Positions 12,692 through 24,972 of a stretch of 64,000 nucleotides of DNA are shown in pieces. A program made the position numbers and the translations under genes. This DNA is from Odobenus rosmarus divergens (lineage: Eukaryota > Chordata > Mammalia > Carnivora > Odobenidae): assembly GCF_000321225.1 (NCBI RefSeq), contig NW_004450478.1:2513634-2577633 (forward strand), given 5' to 3'. The notes beneath the pieces were generated by a model. That model was not told the DNA's origin, ran no database searches, and saw only the letters and a program-made list of their open reading frames with translations. The number at the start of each line of letters is the position of its first letter. Position 1 is the stretch's first letter.

Positions 12692-12870
12692 GTGTCAAAC
12701 ATGGGGCTAAGTCCGTGATATGCATTCTCTTATTTAATCGTCACAAATCTCTGTGACAAAAGCACTATTATTTTTTTTTAATCTTATCAATAAGGAAGCT
12801 GAGGCACAGAGAATTTAGGGGCATGTGGTGAAGTCATCTAGTCATTAGGCAATAGAACAAGAGCCCCCTC
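12692..12870 (-). repeat. MIR SINE, antisense, degraded
   Basis: It contains tatttaatcgtcacaaatct, aaggaagctgaggcacagag and similar MIR reverse-complement pieces. Confidence 0.65.
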
Positions 12871-13080
12871 TTAACCCCCATAGACTATATTACCATCACC
12901 CCTCAATTTACATTACCATAAATTATTATCTATCCATCTATCCATTCATAGAGTCGTCCAACCTATCAGCAGCATATCAGCATCTTTTAAGACCTAGAAA
13001 TGTATAGATTATTTTAGGTAGAAAAAAATCTTGCAAATGACAAACACATTACTCCACATCTTAGATGAATTATGTTTTTA

Positions 13081-13484
13081 GAATTAGAATTTTTTAAAAA
13101 TTTTTTATTGTTATGTTAATCACCATACATCATTAGTTTTGGATGTAGTGTTCCATGAATCATTGTTTGTGCATAATACCCAGTGCTCCACGCAGAACGT
13201 GCCCTCCTTAATACCCATCACCAGGCTAACCCATCCCCCTACCGCCCTCCCCTCTAGAACCCTCAGTTTGTTTTTCAGAGTCCATCGTCTCTCATGGTTC
13301 ATCTCCCCCTCCGATTCCCCCCTTTCATTCTTCCCCTCCTATCTTCTTCTTCTTCTTCTTTTTTTTTTTTTTTTTAACATATATTGTATTATTTGTTTCA
13401 GGGGTACAGATCTGTGATTCAACAGTCTTGCACAATTCACAGTGCTCACCATAGCACATACCCTCCCCAATGAATTAGAATTTT
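13081..13484 (-). mobile_element. 5'-truncated carnivore L1 3' end with target-site duplication
   Basis: The element (13094-13471) starts at the poly(A) side, T-rich on plus, then reads gttatgttaatcaccataca and on through a (TTC)n/poly(T) section to cagtgctcaccatagcacat. It has the same 3' end as the copy at 44545. It is flanked by the direct repeat gaattagaatttt at 13081-13093 and 13472-13484. Confidence 0.85.
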
Positions 13485-14151
13485 GAAAAACTCAGTTACA
13501 CTATGAAAAAGTCAAGAGATTGAAGAAATTATAGTCAATGAGCTGAAAAATGAATTAACACTGTGAAAATATTTAATGTGCTTATAATATACATCGAAAG
13601 CCAGACAACTTCACATTGCCATATAGCTAGACTGTAGCCTAACTCTTAACTTATATGGCCTACTAATAAAAAACGGAGAGACCCATAGGCTCTACATCTT
13701 GACAGTGCTCTTAAGCACTGTCATTATTTCTAACTAGTCCAAGACATGCTCACTTAAGAAATTATTACATCTACAAATGAGTACCTCAACAATTCGAATG
13801 CTTCTTTATTATGCCTTTAGAGATTAGGTATGTTGGCTATTAAGTCATACTTAGTTGGTTAAAATGAAGCACATAGGAGAATCAACACTCAATGTTGTTA
13901 TTAAATGTTATAATGATTCTAAGATTAAGTACCAGTTGACTCAAATGTAATTCTAGCAAGAGCTCTCTTTTTTGATACACTTGATAAGCACTGAATTCAT
14001 TAACTTCTTAAATAAGCCTCCTTCTCTTGTATTCCCACCATGGGAGTGAAAATAGAGATTGTCCACTAGGTCACTCTATCAGTACCTGGTGACTGTACCA
14101 CAGGCTTGGCCTTTACTTTCTACATCTAATTAGTAATCAAGACCTGTGTAT

Positions 14152-14280
14152 TTTTTTTTTTAATTTAAATTTTAGGTAGTTAACATACAGTGCAACATTG
14201 GTTTCTGGAGAATTCGTTGTTCATCATTTACATACAACACCCAGTGCTCCTAACAAGTGCCCTCTTTAACACCCGTCACT
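14152..14280 (-). mobile_element. Older L1 3' end fragment
   Basis: A poly(T) start is followed by aggtagttaacatacagtgc and cacccagtgctcctaacaag, a diverged relative of the L1 3' ends at 13094 and 44545. Confidence 0.7.
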
Positions 14281-14399
14281 GTGTTATTTTATATCCTTAA
14301 TTCTTAACACATCCCTTCCTCTCTTCGTCACCACTGCTTGTTGCCCTACTTCTAACCTTCTCATCTCCTGCCTTGATTAGTGCAATAATCTCTTTCCTG

Positions 14400-14910
14400 G
14401 TCTTCAGGATCCTAATTTTCCCTTTGTCAATCCATCTTCTTCAAACCTCAAAGCAGAGGGGCTTGCCAAAATATAAAACTATAATGACCTTCCTAAAGAT
14501 TATAATCTTTTAGTGGATCATCACAACCACCTTTCGATGGTTTGAAAGCCATCCACGATTTATCTTAAAAATGACCTCTCTGGCTCATCTCTGTCGCCTG
14601 ACCCTCATCTTTCCTGTGATCCAGCCATAATGATTTGCATGGTTTAGTTCAAGTCTACACTTAACTGCTTGAAACTTTTCTGGAAATGCTTTGTTCTGCT
14701 GTCCCCTTGCCCAGTTACTGGTTTCACCTGTTTTCTCTCTACCCCGTACAGGCTTCCATGGTGGTCCACAGCATATTTCTGCACCTGTTGATGTTTCTAT
14801 TTCTCCCTACAAGGGTGCAAAGTCCTTGAGGGAGGGACCATATCTGTATTTTTAGTATCCAGCAAAATGTCTGGCTCCAAGCAAGTGTTCAAATGTTTGC
14901 TGAATGAAAA
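14400..14910 (+). repeat. L2 LINE 3' region
   Basis: Degraded L2 3' end with cttgagggagggaccatatc, ccagcaaaatgtctggc and caaatgtttgctgaatgaa in the expected order. The left boundary is approximate. Confidence 0.75.
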
Positions 14911-15367
14911 ACTACACAGATACAACATTAAAATGACTACATTATTATTCAGGAAACTAAGAACTTATTGAAGCCTGCATATTCTTCATATCTTATATAG
15001 AATATACAGTATTAAATAATATTGGTATGAAAGTCCTATTTTTGATCCACGTCCAAGATCAGACTGCTGAAAATTCTTCTGGATATGAATGTTGGCTATT
15101 TTATGTCTCATATTTTAATGAATGTGGCAAGGGGAGGATTTTTTCTGTTCAGTCATGACTCTTGATAGCAAACTTTCATATCCTGAAGATAGGGGAAGAA
15201 AATGGAGTTTTCCTAAGACCCGTTACAGATGCTTAATTCCGGCCAAAAGTCTGCTCATGTTTCAGCAGAGTGCCCTTTTTATTTTTTAAAAATCAAATTA
15301 TAGACCCATTTTCCAAAGTTTTAGAAAACTGGAAATTGGCAGTATTACTTCTTTGGTAATTAGACTC

Positions 15368-15436
15368 AGGAAAGGGGAGAGAGGAAGGGAAGGAGGGAGG
15401 GGAGGAAGGGAGGAAAGGAAGAAAGAGAGGGAGAAA
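15368..15436 (+). repeat. Pure-purine GGAAGG-rich tract
   Basis: There are 69 consecutive purines (A/G) on the plus strand, followed by further purine-rich sequence to about 15500. Open frames through this tract are compositional. Confidence 0.95.
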
Positions 15437-16153
15437 CAAGAGGAGAAAGGAGGAGAAATAAAGAAAAAAATGCAGAGGCGGCAAGAAAAAAAAAGAGAAA
15501 GCATGGTGTCAAAAGGCAGGACTATGGAAATACACACGCACTGTACTTGTGTATGGAAATGTATGCTCTTTTTCTCAGTTGCCCATATGCCAGTTTGCAT
15601 TCCGCTCCTATCAGACACTGTCAAAAGCCCTCTTAATACGTAGCCCCAGGCATCAGAATGAGTGTTTCTATCTTCTCCATCTGGTTTAGTAAGGATAGAT
15701 TGTTATATGGGGCTGCCACCTGTCCAAGTCAAGCCTCTCCAAGGCACCCGTTCTAACAGCTCATTGGAAGAGGCAAGTTCTCAGTGTGGCCTTATCCAAG
15801 AAAGCTTCTGACATTATATCTCAGGTGTGGAAGTAGAAAGGACAGCTCCCTAGAAGGAGTCTAAAAGAGCGGTTACAAGAGTGTAAGTGGAGGACCAGCA
15901 TCCACTTTGTTAAATCATCTTTTTTCCCCCCAAAGATGCCACATTTCCAAGTATCACCTTGTCAGAAAATAATGAAGCATCAATGACATCAAGCCTAACA
16001 GTACAATTAGAAATGGCAAAAGAAACAAAAAGGCTTAAATAAAAGGTAAACTAGGGATGCAGATGTGCCCAATTATTTTGAGCATCCCAATATTTAATAA
16101 ATTAGTGTTGATTATTTACATACCAAAAAGAGTCTTACATTTACAAAAGTACT

Positions 16154-16384
16154 TGTCATAAGCTTTTATTATTTATTTATTTATTTTTAAAAGATTTTTA
16201 TTTATTTGACAGACACAGCAAGAGAGGGAACACAAGCAGGGGGAGTGGGAGAGGGAGAAGCAGGCTTCCCGCAGAGCAGGGAGCCCCATGCGGGGCTCGA
16301 TCCCAGGACCCTGGGATCATGACCTGAGCCGAAGGCAGACGCTTAACGACTGAGCCACCCAGGTGCCCCTGTCATAAGCTTTTA
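16154..16384 (-). mobile_element. Can-SINE with target-site duplication
   Basis: The element (16169-16369) runs from aaaagatttttatttatttg to gccacccaggtgccc. The direct repeat tgtcataagctttta is at 16154-16168 and 16370-16384. Confidence 0.95.
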
Positions 16385-17229
16385 ATGGTAAGATTTTAAC
16401 TGAGAATTTAAACTATGATCCAATTAATAACAATTACTGAGATAATAATCACTGGATAAATGAAGAATAAGCAGATAAAAGAGTTCCTTTATTCTTTTTA
16501 GGGTAAAAATATGCTGTTGACTCCTGGGTCCATGTAACCCAATTTTATATTGTGTCACTCCCTTCCAATTAGTCAGCATTAATGGATTACTAGGAAGAAT
16601 GACTTCCCCCACTAAAATTCTAAATAGGCATTTCAGAAGAAACTAATAATTCATGACCAGCAAAACAAACAACACTGACCATAATAAAAATAAGACTTTG
16701 CCATAAAACAATTATTCAAGGGACTACAAACTGTAGGGATCTTGCACAATGAAAGCCCACTGGACTAAGATATAAAATTAGTAGGCCACTCTCCATGTTG
16801 ACAAATGCATATAATGAGGATTCCTACCACCGAAAATATGAACATGGGCTTCAGTAGAAAAGTCAGGAGGACTGCAGCCTAGAACAGACTTATGTAAAAG
16901 GAAGAAAATACACACACACACAAACAAAAAAATCCCCTGAGATCTAGGAGTAGCACCCAGCCAAGAATGTGGCACATTATTTAGGCACTCAATACACGTG
17001 TGTTTACTGAATAAATACCAACAAAAATCCACTGCCTAAGGGAAACTTTGAAAGTGTGCTTTTTAAGTAGAATAGGAAATTCGTTGGGTTTTATTTTCCT
17101 TTTACTTAAAACTTTGATATGTAAATTTATATAGTTTGGTAATGTTTAATTTGTACATTTACTAGCATAACAATCTCCTAAAACCACATCCAATTCTTCC
17201 TTTCCCCTTGGTACACTTGTTAAAAATTA

Positions 17230-17246
17230 TCTACCTACCTACCTAC
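17230..17246 (+). repeat. (CTAC)n simple repeat
   Basis: Four tandem CTAC units. Confidence 0.9.
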
Positions 17247-17446
17247 CAAAGGAGTGAGAGCCCTGGTGTTGCAATGTTTCCTATATTTTGGACAACAACT
17301 CCAAATCCAACAAATCCAAGTTTAAAACTATAATTAAAAATGCCATAGTACAGTACATATAACTGAGTTATATTTTTATAAACTATTGCATTATAGTGAG
17401 TAGGGTATATTATGTCCATATGCCCTACTAGATGATATGCTTTTCA

Positions 17447-17679
17447 AGGGCCAGAACTGTTTTTTCTTTTTTAAAGATTTTATTTATTTATTTGACAGAG
17501 AGAGAGACAGCGAGAGCAGGAACACAAGCAGGGGGAGTGGGAGAGGGAGAAGCAGGCTCCCCGCAAAGCAGGGAGCCTGATGCGGGACTCGATCCCAGGA
17601 CCCTGGGATCATGACCTGAGCCGAAGGCAGACGCTTAACGACTGAGCCACCCAGGCGCCCCAGGGCCAGAACTGTTTTT
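17447..17679 (-). mobile_element. Can-SINE, young-looking, with 18-nt target-site duplication
   Basis: The element (17465-17661) ends gccacccaggcgccc. The direct repeat agggccagaactgttttt is at 17447-17464 and 17662-17679 and is perfect, so insertion is recent. Confidence 0.95.
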
Positions 17680-20093
17680 AATCCATGTTTCTGCAAGGTG
17701 ACTGGAATTTGTAAATTTTAGGCACTGAGCACCTGTTTCTTGCAGGATTAATTCAGGAAAAAAACAGTATCAACATTAACCAAGGCTTAGGGTAAAGATA
17801 AAGAAGTCTCATAGTCCTGCAGTTCTCATGCTGTCTTTTATGAGATTAATATAAAAGCCAAAGGGAAAAGTCTATAATTTTAGTCCAGTTATGTACAACC
17901 TACTGATTGGGCTTATGTGCCAAAATGCTTGTTCTAGACGATGCAAACAGTTGAGAATGGCTGTAATGTGATCAACAGCCCTCAAATGTAGGGTTCTTGA
18001 TGCTCATGGCCTTTAGGACTTAACAGAGGTTTCTGCCAATCTACTGTGAAGGACACACAGGCCTTTTACAGCAGGTTATTTTCTTGAAGGCATTAAGTTC
18101 TACGAAAATATAAAAGGCAGACTAAGAATTTAAAATGTCTACATGTAGTAAAGAATGCAGAGCAACATGGTGGAACTCAACTAAAAAGAAAAAGCTAGTG
18201 ACTCCTTGTTTTTATATTTACTATACTCTCTGGCAAAACAAATTCTGACATATAATTTTGAATTCAGTCCACTCTGGAAATTGAAATTAAATAAATTTTC
18301 ATATTTTAGTGGTCATCTCGTCATTTATAAAAGTGCCTATCTATAAAACTAGGCTGGTACACAGCCCTGCTATAGCCTAGAAGTTACATCCATTCTGCAT
18401 TGTTCCTAGTAGATGTATGTAGAGACGTATCTATAAACACCAATTCGTGAATTTCAGATTCACAGCTTATTTAAGTGCTTGAGGTAGAATAACACGCCGG
18501 TGTCAGCCCTCCATATTTCAAAGCTTGAAGATTAACCTCATATACAATATGGTGACCTAACAGTTCTTCATTTGAAAGAAATCTGAAAAATAATCTCTGA
18601 TACAGCCTAAGTGTGAGAATAACCCAGCGGGATTTCCACTTCTTCATTTCTTAATGAGTTTTTTGATAATGAGAGGTGACTCTGCCAGTCACTCTGGGCT
18701 CTATTATGGCTAATTTGACTCCACTTCACTCTCCTTGTTAATTATTAACACTAGCCTTTTTATCCTCATGAGACCACATTCCAATTTTTCTTTTTTCGAT
18801 TTTTATGAGCCCATCTTTATGAAGGTGAAAGTCTTGGAGAATAGGTTTTCACTTAGTGTAGAGCCTGAACATTTATTATTCGTTTAGGCAGAGACTCTGT
18901 GACATTGATTATATAAGCACGGGTGTTCTTCAGGATGGCTTTAATGTGCTAGCAATGTGAAAAGGCTGTTAATTAAAGAAGAAGCATCGTGGTATTTTTC
19001 ACTTGGGAATCTGTTCCCAAAAGAATGGTCATTTGCCACTTGCTAACATATCCACAGATTAAAAGGTGACTGGCTCCAAGGGTTTGCCTTTCAGTAGTGC
19101 TGAAAGAAATGATTTGTGCCATTTGCAGATGGCTTTCGTTTGTCAGAAGCGGTCACTTGCCATATCTATTATCGACAAGACAACTGTGGAAGATAGCATG
19201 CAAGGGGAGAATCTATTTGTACCAGCTTTACAGTCAGTCGCACAGCATCATTTAACTATCATGCTAATTGCTTCATTATGAAAACATTTATTTTCCCTCA
19301 ATTTTAATACATCTCTTTCTCAAGACTGTTTCCTTAGATACCATTTAAAATGATTACCCATTTAATTATCTTTTTAGTCGGGGGGAAGTGGATCAGGGTG
19401 GACAGAGGTAGGTTGGAGGGGCAAGCAGGAGCCCAGTCTTTTCTGGACAGAAATGAAGGAGCCGGAGTTTGTTTTCATCATCAGTCCTGCTCTGGGAATC
19501 AGTGGGTGAGTCTGTGAGGGGTGGGAGATTGGGGACAGTTGCTAAAATTATGGTGCAGCTCATACTCTCCCCTTGAGGAAACACCACATTTCATCTCCAA
19601 GGGTTGGTTCTTAAGGCTAAGACTTTCCCTAATCATGCCCAACTCTAAGGAAAGATGCAGGCCCCCCGCAGAATTTTCTTCTCCTTAAAATAAAAACTGG
19701 ATTTGCTGTCCTGAATCTTTTCCCCCACTCATCAGTTTAGTCCCTGGCATTCTCATCACGGATGTTTCATAACGTACGTGAAAGGACAACATATACCATT
19801 CTCTGGTTTGTTCTGTACCCTTTAACCAACTCTCTTCCCCTGCCCCCACAACTCAAGGGCCTTCTGAGAATTTTCTAAGGTAAAAATAAAACTTCAAGGA
19901 ATTTCCTATCTTCCTTTAAAGAATGTATTATTCTATAAATGCCCCAGAATCTGCTTTTGTTAGTGCAGACCCAGACTGAACTGGAGACCACCAAGTGAGC
20001 ACCCTGTCGGTGATCCCCATCAGCAAGATCCTGCCCAGGCACATCGCCTCTTAGGGATTTAGTTTCCTCAGGTGGAAAATGAAGAGCTTTGTC

Positions 20094-20317
20094 AAAAATC
20101 CTGTCCACAAGGACGCCTGGGTGGCTCAGCCATTAAGCGTCTGCCTTCGGCTCAGGTCATGATCTCAGGGTCCTGGGATCGAGCCCCGCATCAGGCTCCC
20201 TGCTCAGCGGGAAGCCTGCTTCTCCCTCTCCCACTCCCCCTGCTTATATTCCCTCTCTCGCTGTGTCTCTCTCTGTCAAATAAATAAATAAAGTCTTTAA
20301 AAAAAAATCCTGTCCAC
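20094..20317 (+). mobile_element. Can-SINE with target-site duplication
   Basis: The element (20109-20302) starts aaggacgcctgggtggctca and ends gtcaaataaataaataaag plus A run. The direct repeat aaaaatcctgtccac is at 20094-20108 and 20303-20317. Confidence 0.95.
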
Positions 20318-21589
20318 TTTCCAAAAGATAAGCACCTATTTTAAAATATCAAAGCATCAAGATTTTAATAAAAGAAAGATGGTAAACAACCAGTGGAGAC
20401 ATCTGAATTATTCATTGAAAGACAAAACCCCAAACAACACAGTTACCAAGTTTTCAAGGCACGAATAAAGTAAAAATTCTAACTAATACCCCCAACTACT
20501 GGGAGATGTGTTAGTAATTTTTATTTTGGCCATGCAGACATAAGCATGCAACATTATCATAAATCACAATGATTTAAAATCTATATAATTAGTTGTGCAG
20601 CACATGTGAGGTAACAGCAAACACTGTTATTTAGCAAAATATTTCCCCTTCCAAGACTGGGCCTTGCAGAGCAGTCTCTTTCTATTACTCCTGGCTAAAG
20701 TTGTAACTAATTAGAATTTGGGATATAATGTTAATTGGGTCAATGTGGTAAAAGCTGTCATGCCATGGCAGTGATGTAAGGCTCTTTCTTTCTAGGTGGG
20801 ATTAAAGGGATACAAGTTTTATGTTTTCTTAAAGCTTTCCAAAAGGTCAATATGGGGGCAGCGATAGATTGACATTTAACATTTGGATTGCATTCAGTAA
20901 ATCACCATCTGAATATTTCAGGAATTTAATAAAACAAGCACAGAAGTATTAACAATGTTCTTCATTATTATCAAGAGTGATATTAATAGCAAAAAAAAAA
21001 GTATGTTTTACCAACTATTAAGATGCTCAGTGGTCTTGGCTTTGGATAGTAACTTGTGAGTTTGAGGTGAAAGTCACTATATTCTATTTCAATTCCCCAG
21101 ACTCTCCTGTACTCCCGATACCAAAAGGAAATTACGGCACTGGGGAACTTTTCTATTTACCTCACTACATAGAGGAGCTGTTTTTCTCTGAAGTAATTGA
21201 TGTTTTCTCAACTCTGTTAATCATTGCAAAATCAAAGCCAAGATCTAGACTTACCCCAAAACTGACATTGCTCAAAAGAGATCAGTAATAAATGCTTCCA
21301 TGTTTTAACTGAATCATGTGTGATAAAACAACATACAATGATACATTATGCATTTAATAGAAGCCGATGTTACAGAAATGGCTTAAAACAGGAAAAGAGG
21401 TATGCAACTCTTTTGAATTAAATATTCGCAAATCTAGATAAAAATTAAATTTCTGCTGTTCTCATTTTAGTGGGTTTTCCCCACAGTTCCACAGAAAGTG
21501 GTTTATTGCTTTTAGAACAAAATAAGATGATTTCAGAACTTTTGTTAGTGAAGAAAAACTGTTAGAACTTGAAAACTTTTCTAAAACAT

Positions 21590-22420
21590 TGTTTTGTCAG
21601 TTGATGGAAGCAGGCACTTCAACGCAGAAAACTTCCTGCTTGCAGCCGTGTGGAGCGCCCACTATCCGGCTCAAACAGCTAGGGGCTGAGAAGCGGGTCT
21701 TGGCTCGCAGCCCGTCGCTGTCCCGAGCATCAGGGCTGACCTCTTTTTTTTTTTTTTTTTTTTTAAAGATTTTATTTATTTATTTGAGAGAGAGTGAGGG
21801 AGAGAGAGCACAAGCAGGGAGGAAAGGAAGAAGGCAGGCTTCCCGTGGAGCAGGGAGCCCGATGTGGGGCTCAATCCCAGGCCCCCGGGATCATGACCTG
21901 AGCCAAAGGCAGATGCCTAACGACTGAGGCACCAGGGCTGACCTCCTTGTCCCGGCTCACACGGAGCTCCTTCTCCAACACCCGCTCCGGGCTCTTCCTC
22001 ACCACCCCACCCCTGGCAATCCTGTGCAGAACCGCATTTAGGAGTGTTTGTTAGGCGTTGTCCATGGGGCATGCAGGAGGTCAGGCTACTATTGGGGCAA
22101 TGCAGGCCAGCATCAGCTCATGGGAGCCTGGCAATATCCAAGGAGAGCCAGACATTCCATGCCCAGCGCTACCACTTCACACCCTAGTCCGGCTGTGGGG
22201 TCAGCAGGCTTGCTATAGACCAAGTGGGGGCTCCCAGCAACTACAGATGTCTGAGGCAGGAAAACAAAGCTGCCAGTTCATGGCAGCCCTGACAATGATC
22301 CTTGGGGGCTGATCTTGGCCTCCAACCCTGGCTGAGGAGAAAAGGGAGCTCCCCCCAACCCCTTCCCCCCAACATAGCCCCATGAGAGAGAAGCCCTGCA
22401 TTTTAGCATTCTTGTTGACA
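21590..22420. other. GC/CpG-richer islet in the intron, split by a SINE
   Basis: This segment is visibly GC-richer than the flanking AT-rich intron and holds clustered CpGs, for example gagcgcccactatccggc, agcgggtcttggctcgcag, cccgtcgctgtcccgagc and cccgctccgggc. A Can-SINE has inserted into it at 21744-21932. No long open frame, splice-bounded exon or repeat family is recognised. It could be a regulatory element, an unrecognised old repeat or a retrocopy remnant. Confidence 0.5.
21731..21945 (-). mobile_element. Can-SINE with target-site duplication
   Basis: The element (21744-21932) has a 20-nt T run, gatcatgacctgagccaaag and the end cgactgaggcac. The direct repeat cagggctgacctc is at 21731-21743 and 21933-21945. 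Confidence 0.93.
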
Positions 22421-23114
22421 TAACTCTCACAAATTTACACTTGCAATGCAAGAGCTCTTCTTAAAAATAAACATTAAAGGATGCTAATTCATTGGAGTTG
22501 CAGTAGAGGTTTCCCCCCCCACCCAAATTTCTAAGAAGTCTACACTTGTTTTCTCCATAAATTCTGATTTGTTGAATAAGTTAAATGATTCATCATCTTT
22601 ACTGTTTGACTGTGAACATTAATAAATGCCCCATCTTTGAATACACTCCCAAATAAATCTAAATATGGTCAATGATTGAATTTTCATGCAAATGGAGAGA
22701 GCAGTTAGAAATAAGCCTATGCTTATTTACTTTCAGTTAGGGACTTAATGCATAGTATATGTATTTATTTTTGGTCCAGTTTTATTGTCTTAAGATAATA
22801 TTAAACCTGAGTTATAATTTCTTAGCAGAAAACAAATGATGCCAAAAGACTGGGAAAAGGAGAAGGTCATTTAAAGTCTTCTAGCTGGCAGGAGGGAATC
22901 AAAGTACAACTTAAAAGCTGGCTGGTCATCGTTTGCAGAATGCATGATTCACATACAGATAATTGAGTGTGGGGTTAGCAACTTTTGAGAGTAGACACTG
23001 GTTAAATCCGAAGTAGGAAATGGAGCTTAGTTCTTTGGCTTTCTAATAGGATCATTGGAAATGAAACTGGATAGGAGATGAAATTGGTTAAAAGAGTCAA
23101 GACTGAAATTTTCA

Positions 23115-23310
23115 CAAACTAATATTTATTTTGTATCTACTATACGTGAGCTACTATAGTGTTAATTCTCACCACCAGTGACACTGTAGATACTAATATT
23201 TTCCTTCCTTTATAGATGAAGAACCTAAGGTCCACAGAGGTTGAGCTATTGTCAAAGGTCAAGTTGCAAGTGGCAGAGACAGATGTGAATCTGTCTGGCA
23301 TCAAAGTTCA
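23115..23310 (-). repeat. MIR SINE, antisense
   Basis: Reverse-complement MIR pieces: tttatagatgaagaacctaag, aggtcaagttgcaagtggcag. Confidence 0.65.
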
Positions 23311-24815
23311 TGTTATTAATTACTAAAAATGATGCCTCTCTTACTATGACAGAGGTTCTTAACCTGCTGTCCTAAATCTGATGTCCATGGGGAGGTTCTA
23401 ATACTACACTACACAAAATTTCGTATTAGTGTGGACCCCCCCAACCCTCAGTAAAACAGTAGTAGTTTTATCAGAGATTCAAAGGGATGAACAACCAAAG
23501 AAAGGTAAGAAATAATGGAGTGATGAACAAAGCCAAAAGAAGTAATTTTTTAAAAAGCAAAGACAAACGTAAAGACATGGGTTTAAGTTTAAACCTAGAA
23601 GCACACAGCAGTGGTGCCAGGGAAGAGAGCAGTAAGAAGCTCTGGCGTTTTAAAATACAGCAAGTTTGAAACGTATCAAAGGGGGACTGAGTTCCTTGGC
23701 AAGTTGGAGCAGTATGAGCTGAAGACAGGGCAGGGGAAGGGCACCTCTCCCGGGGGTCTGGGTTACTCGGGTCACACTGTGAGCGCTGTGTTCTTCACAG
23801 CACCACACTCCAGGGCAATCCTGAAAAATGGAGTGAGGTCTGGGCAGGGGAAGGTGATAAGCAGGGTAGTGGGCACAGAAACCCTACCATGTGAGGAAGA
23901 AGTGAACGACCTGTCAGCAATGGCTCGGAGAAGAAAACACACAAGAGTAGAAGCCTGTTCCATCCATTGAGCAGAACAAGTCAGAACCATAGGGTAGGAT
24001 GACACAGAGGTCACTTTGGTCTATAATGGGAAGAACTGTCTAGAATACGTACCTGGTGACGCTATGACCACTGCAAGAGTTAAAGCAAAGGATGTCAGCA
24101 GTAACCAAAGCTGGGTTGAAGGGAAACTTCAAAAAGAGTCATCACAGGAAAGGCCTAGGAATCTGTATGTTAAGAAATGTCCCTATAAAGTCCTGATGTA
24201 AAACTAGGTTTGTTCTGGCCGCTAGAAGACCATGCATCGGAAAATTTGTAAACATTATTATTGTATTGGAAGGAAATGTCTCAGTAGAGGACCTTTACAT
24301 TCTCTTAAATTTCTCAACACTGAGAGAACAACCCATACCATACAGCAATATTACACCATCATCTATGGAAGTGAATCCCTCTCAGGCAAACAATACTATC
24401 AGAATGCATAATAAAAATAGAAAATAGAAATAGAAACCTTAACAAAGCATGAATTCCCAGACTAATGACACATTTCTAAGACGTCTTTCAGAGACGTAAG
24501 TATTCTCCAGTGCTTTAGAAATGCTAACCTTTGAAGATTTTCTGATTCACAAGGTGCAAAGAGAAAGATGCCTATGTCAGCAGGAGGGGAGAAATAACAG
24601 GAACTTCCAGGGCCAGTGGAGCAACGCGGGCATGTTACTGCTTTTCCCCAGAACCCGGCCTGAAAAAGTCAGGGAGACTGAGCAAAAGAGATAACTATTG
24701 TTATCTATGTCAGTCTTGCTGAGTTAGTGCGAGAGCTCTGTAAATACACATTCACACACACAACATTCTCTCCGTCCTCCCCATTTCATATATTAAAGAA
24801 AACGCAAGTGCTTAC

Positions 24816-24972
24816 CGTCATTTCTGAGGAAATTATTGAGCAGTTGGAAAAGAGGGAAACTATCCCAGGAGTCTTGTGGTTGGGCCTCCAGTGCAGTATC
24901 CATATCTACTGTGAATAAAGCCCAAAATTTCTCTGCATGCTCTGCCAATAAATCAGGCCACCAGGCAAATGC
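24816..24972 (-). CDS. CADPS2: CADPS2 exon d ([16 protein letters not shown]...LLNNFLRND)
   Basis: This exon is 157 nt, phase 0 to phase 1. The acceptor is cttttacag and the donor GTAAGC follows AAT GAC G. The product begins [20 protein letters not shown] and ends [15 protein letters not shown]. It lies in the MHD1/MUN-like region that CAPS shares with Munc13, which in this family is linked to SNARE/syntaxin interaction and vesicle priming. [20 protein letters not shown] distinguishes CADPS2 from CADPS. The frame is intact. Confidence 0.96.

Larger units (their letters stand above)
10369..24815 (-). other. CADPS2: CADPS2 intron between exons d and e
   Basis: This 14.4-kb phase-1 intron includes two L1 3'-end insertions, an L2 copy, MIRs, five dated or well-bounded Can-SINEs, a pure-purine tract at 15368-15436 and a GC/CpG-richer stretch at 21590-22420. 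17700-20093 and 22420-23110 are AT-rich with nothing I can name; 18600-18780 has several homeodomain-like TAAT cores. Confidence 0.85.

Noticed and set aside
15298..15643. Overlapping open frames on both strands over a purine tract
   Set aside because: Products are runs of Lys/Arg/Glu/Gly or Pro/Ser/Leu/Phe produced by the A/G tract.
17230..17246. Short spaced repeats as a CRISPR array
   Set aside because: Simple tandem CTAC units without spacers in a mammalian genome.
20109..20302. tRNA gene-like A and B boxes
   Set aside because: These belong to the tRNA-derived heads of Can-SINEs, here and at the other SINE positions; no intact tRNA cloverleaf was seen.
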